Shown here: piece after piece, positions 31,731 to 44,800 of the stretch
How positions within the stretch are numbered: the stretch's first letter is position 1
Layout of the letters: the number at the start of each line of letters is the position of its first letter
Assembly: GCF_000340215.1 (NCBI RefSeq)
Contig: NW_006921535.1
Coordinates: 1,864,483-1,928,482, forward strand
Length of the DNA stretch: 64,000 nucleotides
Direction: 5' to 3'
DNA from: Pseudocercospora fijiensis CIRAD86
Lineage: Eukaryota; Ascomycota; Dothideomycetes; Mycosphaerellales; Mycosphaerellaceae
Program-made: the position numbers and the translations under genes
Notes under the pieces: generated by a model
The model's database searches: none
What the model was told of the DNA's origin: nothing
What the model saw: only the letters and a program-made list of their open reading frames with translations

Positions 31731-33997
31731 ATAATGCTACTAACATTAATATAGTATCTTAAGAATTCGTTCTACGATACTAGCCTTAGCGGATTGTTAA
31801 TGCCGTACTACCTAGTACCGACAGTTTCTAGGGCGACCGAAGATACTACTACGGAGCGCATTATTTACGCTTACGGATCGCCGACTCTATAGGCTAAGAA
31901 CGCATTACTACCGGAGTGTTCTACGCTTTCGAGATGCCCCTCCCTAATATTATTCTTAGTAGGCCTTAGAGGCGCGATTAAAAGGTAATCGTCGATAGCT
32001 CGACAAATACCTAGACCTATAGGAACGAAGCCGTAGCGCGTTCGATACGCGTACGGGAACTATAGGAATTCTAGAAGGATATACGTAACGCCCTATACGT
32101 ATATGCGATTAGCGTTCGCTAGCTCCGCGATATCGCTAAAGGTTCCTCCTTACTAGAAGAATTTAAAGACTTCGAAGACGTCTTTATAATAACGCCCGAA
32201 GCGAGACGTAAGCTCCCCGAAGACGTAGAGTATACGATAAACCTAATCCCCGGAACGAAGCCGCTATATAAACCTCTCTACTATTCTTTAGGAAGAGAGC
32301 TTAGCGACCTTCGTAATTACCTAAGCTTAGCCTTAGAAAATAACTAGATCTAGCTTAGTATAAGCGAGGCAGGTACGCCGATCCTATTCGTACTAAAGAA
32401 GGATAGTAGTCTAAGACTCTACGTCGATTATAGGGGGCTAAACGAGATTACTATTAAAAATCGTTACCCCCTACCCCTTATTAGCGAAACGCTTAATAGG
32501 CTTAAGGACGCCGAATAGTATACGTCCTTAGACCTATAGGATACGTATTATCGTATCTATATTAAGCGAGGCGACGAGTAGAAGACTACGTTCTATACGC
32601 GGTATAGGCACTTCGAGTATAAGGTAATGCCTTTTAGGCTTACTAATGCTCCTACTACGTTTTAAGGATATATTAATAGGGCGTTAGCTAGCCTAGTTAA
32701 TATCTACTATATCGTCTACCTTAACGATATTCTTATCTATAGCAAAACGCGAGAGGACTACGTACGAGACGTACGCGCTATCCTTACGCGGCTCCGGAAG
32801 TTCGCCTTATATATAAATAGAAAGAAATATTCCTTCTAGAAGAAAGAAGTCGAATTCCTCGGGTTTATCGTTAGTACCGAAGGCGTATCGATAGATTAGC
32901 GTAGGGTAAACGCTATTACCGAGTAGCCTCGCCTATTAACGCTAAAGGAGGTTTAATCCTTCTTTAGATTCTATAACTTCTATCGGAGGTTTATTCTAAA
33001 TTACTCCCGAATCGTTATACTACTAATTGCCCTATCGAAAGGTACCGTAAATAGCCGGAAGCTAGGGTAGGTCTAGTAGGGCGAAAGCGAGGAGTAAGCG
33101 TTCCGCTAGCTAAAGGCTACCTTTAGCTCGGCCTCGATATTGCGATACTATAATCCTACGAAGCCCCTATATATCGAAACCGATACCTCTACGTTCGCCT
33201 TAGTAGGGATTATATTATAATAGAGCGAAGATAGCTATTATAGGAATTAGTACCCTATTGCCTTCTAGTTACGAAAAATAGTCCTAGCCGAGACGAATTA
33301 TAAGACTTATAACTAGGAGCTCCTAGCGGTTATCGAGTCCTTTAAGCATTAGCGCCCGTACCTCGATAGCGCTTAGTATACGACCCGCGTAGTTGTCGAC
33401 TACGCTAATCTTAAAGGCTTTATAAAGATAAAGTAGCTTATCGGAAGGTAGGTAAGATAGGCAACCTTCCTTATACCTTTTAACTTTACTATTAAACATC
33501 GGGCTAGTAAGCGAAATCTAGCCGATACGCCTTTACGACGTAGCGACTACGAGAGCGAGTCGTAGGCGGTAAATAACCTTCTTCCTATATTATAGTCGAA
33601 ACTAGCTCTATAGTTAAATCTGCCCGATAATATCGAGCCGATCGCAAATCGCGTCTCGATTATATACGTAGGGATACGAGACGCTACTATAACGCTAGCG
33701 GAGCGCAAGGCTTTATTAGTAGTCCTATAAGAGTAGCGGCTACTATTGTTAGTAACGACGGACCCTACTACGCGACGCCTAATATTATCCTTAGCTTCGT
33801 ACGTACCTTATAACAGTTAGAGCAAGCGAGAGGAGGAGGCTTAGACGAGATAAGGTTACCGTCGGGTAGCCTAGCCTCTTCGAGTAGCTCTAACCTTCCG
33901 GCTAGCTATTTACGCTATAGTAACCTTATTTATTACGGTAATGCGCTATATATCCCTAAGGACTACGCATTACGTACGCAACTAATACGTATATACT
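31731..33997 (+). pseudogene. pol pseudogene of outer element, 5' part (PR region, RT, RNase H)
   Basis: The RT core lies at about 32,260-32,860 ([33 protein letters not shown]), with the catalytic YxDD box read as YLND near 32,720, a G-to-A change. RNase H follows at about 33,110-33,450 with IETDTSTFA and the ELLAVIESFKH block. The frame is broken by many TAG codons. The sequence ends at the middle element's insertion point. Confidence 0.9.
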
Positions 33998-34002
33998 ACG
34001 AC

Positions 34003-34174
34003 TAATACGGGTACTAGGTTACGAGAGGCTAAGTAAGCAGCGTAAAAGTATATAATACTTGCTATACTAGAATAAAAGGAATTGTCGTCGCTACGGCGAC
34101 GATAATATCCTTAAACAAACAAAGGGAAGTGAATGTCTAAGACAAACACTTCTAGCTAATAGTATACTATAATA
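34003..34174 (-). repeat. 3' LTR of middle element
   Basis: 172 bp. It differs from the 5' LTR by 11 transitions and no indel. The TG/CA ends are partly converted to TA. Confidence 0.92.
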
Positions 34175-34719
34175 CTACCCCCCCTCTAAATCGCCGTTAG
34201 CTCCTATAAGGCGGAGGTCTATTAGTGTCTATTAGTTTCTATTAAAACTATACCGGGTATATCTATATAACTCCGTAGTAATGCTTTCTAAATTTCTAAA
34301 TAAATGTGCGAAGTAACAATAGTAACAACCCTTATAAGCGCGCATTCCGAATAGGAAGCAATAGGGGTTAAAGGTACTCCTAACTAACTAGAGGTTACAC
34401 GTCTAGTACGTCCGTACTAGTTTAGCTCCTACGATAGACTAGTTATTATACCGTAGTATGCCTTAAGTCTAGGCCCGAATTGTAGCCTCTAACCGGTTAT
34501 CGTACCGTAGCACGCCTTAGGTTATATCGTGTTTGCCTCTCCGGCACTTCGGTGCTAGCTAGACTTAGGGCGGCTCTAGTAGTGCCGTCTGTTTAGACGA
34601 GTGTCGGTTTAGACTAAGGCTACGATATAGGCTCGTCGTTAGGCTCGATAACGTTATTAAACTTCTAGCCGTCCGGCGCCTTCTAGCGCGGCGGCGGTCC
34701 TAGCGCTTATAAGTTCTTA

Positions 34720-36376
34720 TAATAAAAGTCTGCTATAAGGTTATCTGCTAAGCCCTTTAAGTTTATATAAGGTTTAGTTGTAATCTTACCGCCGACCTAG
34801 CGGATAGTATATTTTACGTTTTTCTTTGCTTTGCCGGTCTAATTGCTATCTACTACCTCTTTAATATAAAAGCTCTTACTACTGTCGTCGGCTTCGATCG
34901 GCGGCGGGGCGTAGTACTTTTAGCTAGGGAATAGTTCGTCGGATGCTAGGCGTAAGAGACTAGTATAGAAGACGTCGTAGATGCGAAGGGCGTTTAGCAA
35001 TTCGAGTCGGTATATATTAGTCGCGATAACCTTGCTAACTTCGAAAGGGCCTACGTTCTTGTAATCGAGCTTCTTATATAGATGCCTAGTTTTAATATTG
35101 CGGGTATCTAGCTAAACCTTGTCTTTAGGCTTATATTAATACGCTGCTTTCCGATTGTTAGTAGCGGCAGCGTCGTAGCGTGCCTTAGTCGCTTCGAGAT
35201 ATGTCGTATAGAGGTCTTATATAGCTTTAATATACTTTGCAAAATCATCTGCGTATACCTTAGCAAAACGCTAGTCTTTCGTTATAGTTGCCTTAGGTTA
35301 GGCCTAACGTGCTTTTATATATATCTCCGGATATCTTCCGAGTATTGCGTAGAACGGTAAGACTCCGGTTGCGCTAGACTACTAATTGTTAATTGCAAAC
35401 TTAGCAATCGGGAGCTACTAAACCTAGTCGTCTTATACGTAATTAACGTATATACAAAGATACTATTCTAGCCCCTTATTACTATTCTCTAACTGCCTAT
35501 TAGTTTACGGATAGAAGGTAGTAGAGATCTTCTAGTTAGTACTAGTGCGAGCTATAAGTACTTTCTAGAATACACTAGTCTACTATAACCCTCGGTCTAA
35601 GATAACATTCTAAAAGAAGCTAGTATCCTTCTAGACATATCTTATAACGACATCCGCGGCGGTCTCTAGCGTAAGATCCGTTACGGGTATAAAATGTCTT
35701 CGTTTCGTACGGCGATATATAAGGGTTAGTATATTGTTATACTTAACTCCTTCTATACTATAGCTATCGGGGAGCTTAATTATATAGTCTACTACTATAT
35801 CTTAGTAGGCTCCGCTTAGGATTAGCAGCTGTCGTAAGCTGCCCTAGTAGGCACTATTAAATGCCGTAGAGCGTTTGTACACCTAGTACGCATTGCACTA
35901 CTTAGATACATCGGCATATATACTAGGCTAGTAGTATACACGTGTTATTAACTCGTAGGTCTTGTCTCTACCGGGGTAGCTAGCAATAGGAGCATTATAT
36001 ATATTACTTAGCACTTCGCTCCGTAAATTATAAGGTATATAGGTGCGCCCTTGAATCTTAATTAGCTTATCGACAAGCTCGTATTCGGAGATATTAATAT
36101 TAGCTATATTAATCTTCTATAGAAGCCGTATCGTATTCGACTTCTTAGCTTCCTTAATTGCGTATACGAATTCGTCCTTATCGTATACGGCGGCGATAAG
36201 TTCCTTAATAGAGACTTCGTTCGTAGAGAGATAGGTAACTACCGCTCGGTATTAATCTATTACGGTAATACCGGAGGTAATAGCAGCTACTTTAAGATCT
36301 TAGCGCTACGTATTAGGAAGGTTGTAAGGCTTAAGAACTACTTGCTAGCGATTCTTAACATCCTCGGAGGAGTCTA
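34720..36376 (-). pseudogene. pol pseudogene of middle element, 3' part (integrase, chromodomain)
   Basis: On the minus strand from 36,376 the frame gives integrase pieces: IIKLPDSYSIEGV near 35,750, RRHFIPVTDL, LETAADVV and TNRQLENSN. It then gives the GPFEVSKVIATNIYRLELL tail and a chromodomain-like segment at about 34,720-34,890 (FYIKEVVDSN...KYTIR*VGG). Many TAG stops interrupt it. Confidence 0.85.
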
Positions 36377-36547
36377 TGTTAGGATACGCTCTATAGAGCG
36401 GAGACGGACACGATTCTAGTATGCAAAGATAATTAATTGTTAGTTAGTTACTAGCCTAGGAAACTATATATATCAATCGTCCTAATCTGCGGCAGGATCG
36501 ATAGTATCCGGAGTAGGATCGGCCGCACTACTATCTAAACCGTAATA
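36377..36547 (-). repeat. 3' LTR of inner element
   Basis: 171 bp. There are eight differences from the 5' LTR, and each is TA in one copy against CA or TG in the other. Confidence 0.95.
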
Positions 36548-36599
36548 ACCTCCCCCCTAAAAGGAAAGACTTGTACGCCCTCGTATATAATACGCCGCC

Positions 36600-39500
36600 T
36601 AATGCTTCTTAGTACTGTATCTGCTAATGCTAATGCTTATACCATTTGCACTATATCCTGTTAATCGTGTACTAATACTTATACTAATAGGTGACTTCTG
36701 TACTATATCCTGTTAATCGTATACTAATGCTTATACTAATAGATGCTTTCTGCTGCGCTTAGGGGTAGATAGCGACCTGTCGTCGGCCTAGGCGTTAAGG
36801 GCATCGCGCTTGCGCTTGCGCTTCGACTCTAGGGTCTCCGTAGAGGGCTCTAGCCGAGTAACGGTCGGTGTAATAGTAGCCTTCTTGCGGAGGACGTGTA
36901 GATCTATCTCCTTAGCGATGCTATTATATAGGCTTATAACCTTGGCTATATACGCCGCCGTCTCGTAGGTAGTGTCTAGCGCCGCGTTAGGTATTATCTT
37001 CTCCGTAAGCTCGCTAAAATCGATTAAGCCGTCGCTATAGCGGGCGTCTAGGTCTAAAGTGTATTTGCCTAGGTATCGATCGGTTACCTCCTATAGGCCG
37101 TTAATCTCCGCTTCGGTAGTATTACTAATGCTACCGCCGAGAATTGCTAGCGAATCGGCCGGAACTAAGGCGACGGTAGGTAGGTTACCGGTAGTATCGC
37201 GGAGAAAATCGTCCGCGAGGAGCGCTATGTTTTGTTTGCCGGTCTAAAGCGCGACCTATGCTACTACGCGGTTCTAAGCGGCTATTACTAGTATTGCATC
37301 TCTACTGTCCTTTATCTACGCTATAAGGTAGTCGTAATGCTTAGCCTATCGATATGCGACAAGTGCGTTCTAGTTAAGGGAGCGGTTAGTAAGCATCGTC
37401 TAATTAACTACTAGTTGCAGGCGGCCTCTAGCGCCGCTTAGAGCGTAGGGGGGCAGGGTCGGAAGTAGCGGCAATTCAAGGTCTACCTACTCGATCGCGC
37501 TAGCAAATATAGCGGTATTTTCGGTATTATTGCTCTCCTTACGCGACGGCGGCGGTAGTAGCGGCATACTATAGTTGCTATCTACGCGTAGTCGTATACG
37601 ACTTAGCTTATCGGCCTCTAGCTATTTGTTAACGCGGCCGCCTCGCGACCCGTTATTTTAGCTCCGCGACGGAGGTAGGGCGGCCTAAGGTAGAATCTTA
37701 CCGAAAGTGACGGCGTTCGTAGTGTTACCCTTATCTAGCTTATAGTCGTCGTTAGGAATAAGGTAGGAAGACACCGGGTCCTACGTCTCGTTAACGTTAT
37801 ACTAACAAGCGCTCTCGTTACGATCCGCGAGCGAATTAACTACGTTATCTCTCGCAGCTGCCGGTACGAAGGCGTTAGGCACCGGTTGCTTGTTTATCTT
37901 CTTCTTAGGCTAGTTCTTCAAGATTCCTAAGGGCACTCTAAAGCTAGCGGGTAGGTTCGCTATAATCTTGTCTATATAGGCCTTAAATAGGTTACTTATA
38001 TAGTCCTTATCTCTAAAGGATAGCTATACGATCGCGTCCTAATCGACGGCGATCTTCTTATCGAGAGTAAGTATAGGGATCTTCTTAAGTTTAGCCTCGG
38101 CGTAGCTTATATACTCGCGATATCCTACTAGAACCTAAGGATATCTATACGATTTGTATATTACCGTATCGTCGTACATCTTGTTAGGGTCGACTAGGTC
38201 GGTAGTATAGCCCTCTCCCTATAGGGAATAGACGCCGTATACGTAGATATAGCGCTAATAGTAATCCTTAACGTCCTAAGTAACCGCCGGTTCGCCTAAC
38301 TAGCGACGCTACGGCAATAGGAGACCTTAAGCGTTAAACGTCGTTAACTAGTATCGCTATAGCTATTCGGCGCTAATAAGGCTAGCGACCTTTATACGCA
38401 TTAGTATATAGACGCATCGGTCGCTAATTTGCGCGTTTTCTAGAGAAAAGCGAAGCGTAGAGAGTCGACCTATAATAGGGTCGAATAGGAATTAGTAGAC
38501 TAGAGCGTTAGTAAGATCGGCCTTACTGCCCTTTTCCTAGGCAATTCTCGTACTAACCTCGCGGTCGACGCCTCGGATATAATAGGTAATATCCGAACCG
38601 TCGACGGCGCGGATATATAAGGCGGAGCGTCCGTTGCCTATAATAGCGACGATATAGTCGAACGGAAGTGTCTCTTCGACCTAGTTATAGGCTACAATAA
38701 GCGGAAGCGCTAGTAGATACTATACGTTTCGTATAAATTAACGGACGGCGAAACTAATCGCGCGATGTCGTAGAGGCGGTAGTTGCGCGAAGAAGCGGTA
38801 GTCGGTTAGAGGCTAATCGTCGACGGCGTCCGGTCCGTAGCGTAAGTACGCGGACTAAAACGTTACTAATCGCGGGAAAATTCCTCCAAATTTCGTATCT
38901 AACGTTAGAAAATCGAGTAGACGGCCGTCGGTATCGAGGGCTCTACGTATATACAACCGAATAAGGGTACGTTCCGCTATAGGATCGGTATAATTAGGAA
39001 GATCGTACTCGTTGTCCGGATAGTTACACTTCTCGATTAACTCTAGCGTACGGAAAATAGAGTAGTCGAGTTCTAGGCCGCTGTCTAGGATATAGAAGGT
39101 CGTAACTAGCTTGTCGTATTCGCGTTCCTAAAGGGTAGCGTCTACGTCGTATACCGGTTACGCAGTATAGTAATACAGTTCGGCAGGGATCTATATCGGG
39201 TTGTCGTAATATAACAACTTTAGATAGAGCGAGTAGAGCTTTAAGTGCGCCTAAATATATTCTATCTACTAATCGTAAGGCTTGTCTAGGCGAAACAGCT
39301 CTAGTAAGGCACCGTTTACGTCCCGTTTAAATAAAGCTTAAAAGATATATTACGCTCTATCGTAGTAACGGTTACCGTAAAACTCCTTATCGCCTTTAAT
39401 ACCTATAGACCGGATTCTAGCTACTAAGGAGTCGCACTCCTCCGCTTCTTTTAGCTAGCAGATACAAGCGGCCTCTAGCGTTTCCGACTATCCGACGAAG

Positions 39501-41850
39501 CCGCGCGTTCTTAACTCGTCGATAGTACGCTAGTACTAAGTAAATTCGGCGTCGCGCCGGAATTAGTATAATTAGGGCCGACGACCGGGCGAAGGTAGAG
39601 CGAAATAAATAATTCGCTTAGCAATTATATCGTTAGTTAGTAGTCTCGATCGTAATAGTTAGAGCACCGGCGGTAGCGCCTCTAGGGACGCGGGTCGTAG
39701 GCGAGAACGCGCAAACGCCGGCTAAGCGTATAATCGAGATATCGGTAGGGCCTACGAGTGCGAGAATAGCGCTTAAGATTGTAGCTACGGTATAGGTAAT
39801 AACAATTTCGGTAGTACGGCTAGGAACTACGGAGATAGCGGCGGTAAAGTCGATTGTTATTACGCTAAAGTCGATTGTCCTAGCAACTTCGGCGGTAGCT
39901 ATAGAGACCGCGGAGGTAAAGTTAATTGTCCTAACGATAATAAGATCGCCGGTAATGCTCGTAACGTCGACGTACGCTCTACCTACGGTCCGTTGTCTAT
40001 CGAATGTTCTAGGCCTACTAACCGAGCGCGTACTTCCTTAAGAGCCTCGTTAAGCGTTTTGCGTACGCTTTCGTGTCTATCCCTTAGAGCTTCTAGTGCG
40101 TCTAGCCCTATATCGGCGGTAGGGTTATACTAATCGCAACGCAAATAATAGGTATCGCCCTCGGTATAGTCCCGTAGGTGCGCGTAGTTAGGTCGATAGC
40201 GCTAGACGTACTCTCCCTCGATCGCATCCGTAGCATTAGCGCTCTTAGGTACGAAGTCCTACGTATCGAGGTATAGGTTCTGCGACTAAGCTAGGTTATC
40301 GCGCTAGATAGCGTCGATCTTTTAGAAGATCTAATAGCCGCGAAGTAGCGGAGTGTCCTACTAAGATATTGGACACAAAAGCGTCTGAACGAACTCAAGA
40401 AGGTCATCGGTGTAAGCGATTCGATAGCGCTTCTCTAACTCGCTTTCGTAAAGGAGTAAGTCGGGTTAGCTACTACGATAACCGCTAGCGCGTAGGCGCG
40501 TAAGTAGGCAAAACTCGTATCGCGCGGTAGCTTAAGGGCTAAATTAGGGAGGATTAGTCTCGCGTTAGCGAACTAGCGACGCTAGGCCGTATTAAATTGT
40601 CTAATCGTTAGGCTAGTATTGTTTAATCCGGGCTCGTTAGGATAGGCCGCGAAGTAATCCTCTATTTCTATCTAGTCCGCCTTATTCTTACCTTAATCGT
40701 CCTCTAAGTTAGCACTGTCCCGCTACGCTTTATTCTCCTCCTAATTACTATCCGGCTCGCCCTTATCGGCGTCGTTTCCGCTGCCCTCTTCTCTAGCATT
40801 TTCCCGATCGCCGCTCCGCTCGTTACTATCGGCCCTATTCTCCCTAGTATCCTAACTAATATCTTCCTAACCGGCGTCGAGTTCGCTATCCTCGGGGTCT
40901 TCCGTAATCTCTAGAATACGGCTAGTAACAAATAGGCTATCGCTAGGGGCGACGCGGCGCTTAGCCTCGCGGTCGGCGAGCATCTAGTCGTAGTATTCTA
41001 CGCCTCTATTAGTAATATAATAGTGTGCGCCGTTACGGAGAAAGACGTAGCTGTCTATAACGAGTGCCTCGGTAGCTAGGAAAACGGAGTAGATCGGCTA
41101 AGCAAAGGCCTTAGCTACCGCCGAGTAGAAAGCAACGAGCTATAGGTCGCCTAATAAGAGATAGGCCAAGATCTGCCTACGGGCTTCGGCGGTTTCCTAG
41201 GGCATTTCCTTCTTCTAGCGTAAGTAATAGGGGGGATCTCGGCCTGCTTTGTAGCAACGATAGCCTTCCTTTCCGGTCTCGGTAATTGTAAACAATCCGT
41301 TTCCTATATCCTTTAAAAGGCCGTCGGTACATATTAGGCTTATTCTAACGCTAACCGTCTAAGTCGGTAGGCCGGCAATTTTCGTAATATATGCTTTAAC
41401 GTCGTCTACCGTAAACTATACGTCTTCCCTAAAGGAAACGCCTACTACGAGAACTTGCTTTTCTTATACTTACTATAACGGTTCTCCTAGAACCGGCTCT
41501 ATAGTAGGCGCCTCTAATATCGCGCTCGCCGAGCGAAACCAAATGTCGACGTTCTACTATAAAAAGGCAAGGAATATATTCTAATCGAGAATCCGGGTTA
41601 GGATATCAAAATTGATGCTAATAGTACGGATAGAATAGCGACTGTCGGTAACTCGGGCCGGTTGCCGTCTACGATAACGGTTAGGGTCTAAGATAGCGCG
41701 GTAGGAATAGGTTATCTACCGGTATAAGCGCGTTACGACTCCGTAGGAGCCGTATTGCCGCGCTAGCGCTCGGACTAACGCGGCTACGTTTCGTCTAAAA
41801 AAGGCTAACGATAGCGTGTTTTCTTAACTACTATTCTAATACTCTTCTAA
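36600..41850 (-). pseudogene. extra coding region of inner element, function unknown
   Basis: Between the chromodomain and the 3' LTR lie about 5.3 kb that read as degraded protein on the minus strand, once RIP-type TAG/TAA is allowed for. Near 41,250-41,420 a segment (FTVDDVKAYITKIAGL ... GLLKDIGNGLFTIT ... TGKEGY) resembles a winged-helix DNA-binding domain. It is followed by an acidic, Glu/Asp/Asn-rich linker near 40,680-40,950. Further segments near 38,000-38,720 (YIVAIIGNGRSALYIRAVDG, LDKKIAVD) are not recognised. A basic KRKRKR tail lies near 36,810. Other gypsy elements normally end soon after the chromodomain. Whether this was one protein or more cannot be decided by eye. Confidence 0.55.
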
Positions 41851-41869
41851 GGCGGTTGCTCGTCTTCGG

Positions 41870-44800
41870 GATACGCTTACTCGAACGCCTCGACCAATTC
41901 TCGCGCGGCTTCTAGATTATCGATATCGTACTAAACGTTGTAGGCGTCGCTATAGCCGAGCTACTTAACTAGAAACTAGCGGATCGGCTTGCCCCGGCGA
42001 ACGATTATACGCCTATCGAGCACCCTCTCTATCTCGTAAGAATCTCCTTCGTTATAATCGCTAAGTGCTTCTTCTATAGCTACTAGCGGTAGTTCGTAAT
42101 TAGCCTTTCGTCCGAAGGGATCTAGCTCCGACGGGGCCTTCTTAAGATACGCGATAGAGATTACTAGATAGATTTTTATAATCGGCGGCAGTTTAAGACG
42201 GTATACGAGCCGGCCGATACGCTCGAGCACCTTAAATAGACCTTCGCGACGATAGCCGAACTTCCGTAATTGCCCTAGAACCTTGTAGCCCGAATAACCG
42301 AGCCTAACGGAGAGCTTAAGTATAACTTTGTCGCCTAGACGCAGCATTAATAGCTTGTGCTTAGCGTTATATCGTTCTTTTATCTTTATCGCTCCCTACG
42401 CTATCGCATCCTAGGCTTCCTTCTAGATTCTACCTCGAGCCGCCGCTAATTCGTTAGGATAATCGTCTAAGTATGTAATCGAGTCTAGGTTCGTACGCTT
42501 CCCTATTACGATTTCGTTAGGCGACTAACCGGTTATAGCGCTACGGGAATTGTTTAACGTAGCCTAGAGAGAAGCGATATACTGCGTCTAATCTTCGCCT
42601 AGGTGCTCGGAGAGCTAGTATCGAAGTGCGGTTTTAACCGTCTAATTCGTTCTCTCCGATTGCCTATCGGTTTAGGGGTAGTACGCTATAGAAGTTAGCA
42701 GCTTAGAGCGCAATCGGTCGAAGATACCCTTTATAAAGCCTAAGAGCTAACGCGGGTCTCGATCGGCAATTATTACTATAGGGAAGCTTATATCTATAAG
42801 GCAGAGGTAGTCGATATACGCTACGCCCTACCGTACTGCCTCCTAATCTTTACGACCTACGACTATCGCTACCTTTTTAGAGAATTTGTACGTAGATATA
42901 AGGATAGCATCTATGCTACTAGGACTAACTAGCAGCGCTGTTACTAGATCTACCGTAGCGGTGTAGAAAACGCCTCTAGTCGGTAGGATAGGCTACAATT
43001 CGCTATATAGCGTATAACGCTGCGTTTAGATTAAGAGGCACTGCTAGCAATAGTCGATATACTTACGGAGTTTCCTACTTATACCCTAGATATAAAAAGA
43101 CGCTTAAAGCCGGTCGTAGCAGCGATAGAACCCTTAATAGTGCCTATCGTCGTACGCTTACGCAAACACGTCTTTAACTATAGACTACGGGATATATAAA
43201 CGCTCGCGACCTGCCGTAGATTCGCGGTAGTAGAGCAGGTCGTCGCGCTTAAAGAACTTAATCCCTAAGGGGTTGTTAAACTCGTCCCCGGCGAACGGGT
43301 CCTTGCCTTTATCGTATAGAACTAGGTCTTTCGTAATAGTAGGGACATCTACTCTATCGAGATATAAGCGCTCGAGCGCGTTACGCGCCCGCGCGCGGCG
43401 TACTAGGCGCTATACTATCGACTAGTAGTCGTCGTGCTCGTACGCTAGCGAAAGCTTATACTTAAATGCCGGATCTATCTCCACTAGGATTATATAGAAC
43501 GCCCCTAGACTAGATAAACCGCCGTGCCTATAGTATACAAAGGGATTTAGATTTTCCGCCTCCGGATCTTTCTTAGGGGTTTCGAGGTCGCCGAGAAGGC
43601 GACTAAGAGCGTCTAGAACTAGGTAGATGCGGCCTAGGCGATATACTATACTAATACGAAACTAAGACAGGTATAGGGATGCCCGTACTAGCTTAAGGTT
43701 CTGTTTGCCCGTATCGGTCGTCGTAGTTAGCGAAACCGAGTTAGTAAGGCCTACTACGGCGTAGTAATCCGTAAAGATTGTAGTAGGATGCGCTAAAGCG
43801 TATATTAAATAGCCGATTTTTCTTACTATCTAGACAATCCCGGAGTATTCTAGTTTAGTTAGCTAGTACCTCTTCTCCGCGTTACTTAATCCTCGGCTAA
43901 GAAATAGAATCGGCTAGATACGGTAGCGAGGAAACAGTTACGCCTTGCCGTGTTCGTCGAAGAGCGGCTCCGGATCGCCTTTAACGTAGTAGACTACTAC
44001 GCTATGCCCGAACTCCCTCGAGGAGTTTATATTAGCGTAAAGCCGTCTCGAGTAGTCGAAGTAATAGAGGAATTCGGGCGATCTAAATATAGACTAGAGG
44101 TAATTAAATGCCTTAACTAATTCTAGGCGATGCTCTAGATTTTCCCCTAACGGAGTCGTCGCGATATGCCGTCGTCTCCCGTTGCCTATTAGTAGCGCTC
44201 TCTTAAGCAATCTAGTCTTCTCGGCCTATAAAGGCGCGGCTATCTACGCGTAATAGGGTATATACTAACGGAGCTAGTTAGTTAAGCTAAGGTAGTGCTC
44301 TAACTTTTAGACGGACTCTAGGAACTAGAGCGAGGTAATCGCGGCGATTTTCTTATCGCTCGTCGCAAGACCTAGCCTACTAACGTATTAGCCTAGCAAT
44401 GTCGCCGACGGGAAACCGAGAAACGTCTTCTTCGGACTAATGCTAATAGAGACAGCGTCTAGAAGGCGAAAAACCTCCTCTAAATAGCGTAGGTACTCCT
44501 CTAGCGTCCGCGAGAATACTACGATATTATCGATATATACTCGAGCAAAGCCCCGATAGTCGCGTAGGATGCGATCTAGCTTCCGCTAAACGAATTGTAC
44601 GCTATTCGAGTAGCCTATAATAGCTACGTTAAACTACTCCTATCTACGGTAGGTGTTAATCGCTAGTTTGTAGCGATCCTCCTTGCGTACTCCCTATTAG
44701 TAGAAGAATGTTAGGCAGTCTATAGTGCTAATATAGTTGCATCCTACTAGGAGGCTAAACAGGTCGGACTAGAGCGGAATCTAGTAACTGTCCGGTATCG

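Noticed and set aside
37059..37247. Small plus-strand open frame inside the inner element
   Set aside because: It is antisense to the element's own coding direction and has no domain.
41976..42347. 123-codon open frame as an independent gene
   Set aside because: It is the integrase C-terminal and chromodomain piece of the inner retrotransposon, with continuing homology through stops on both sides.
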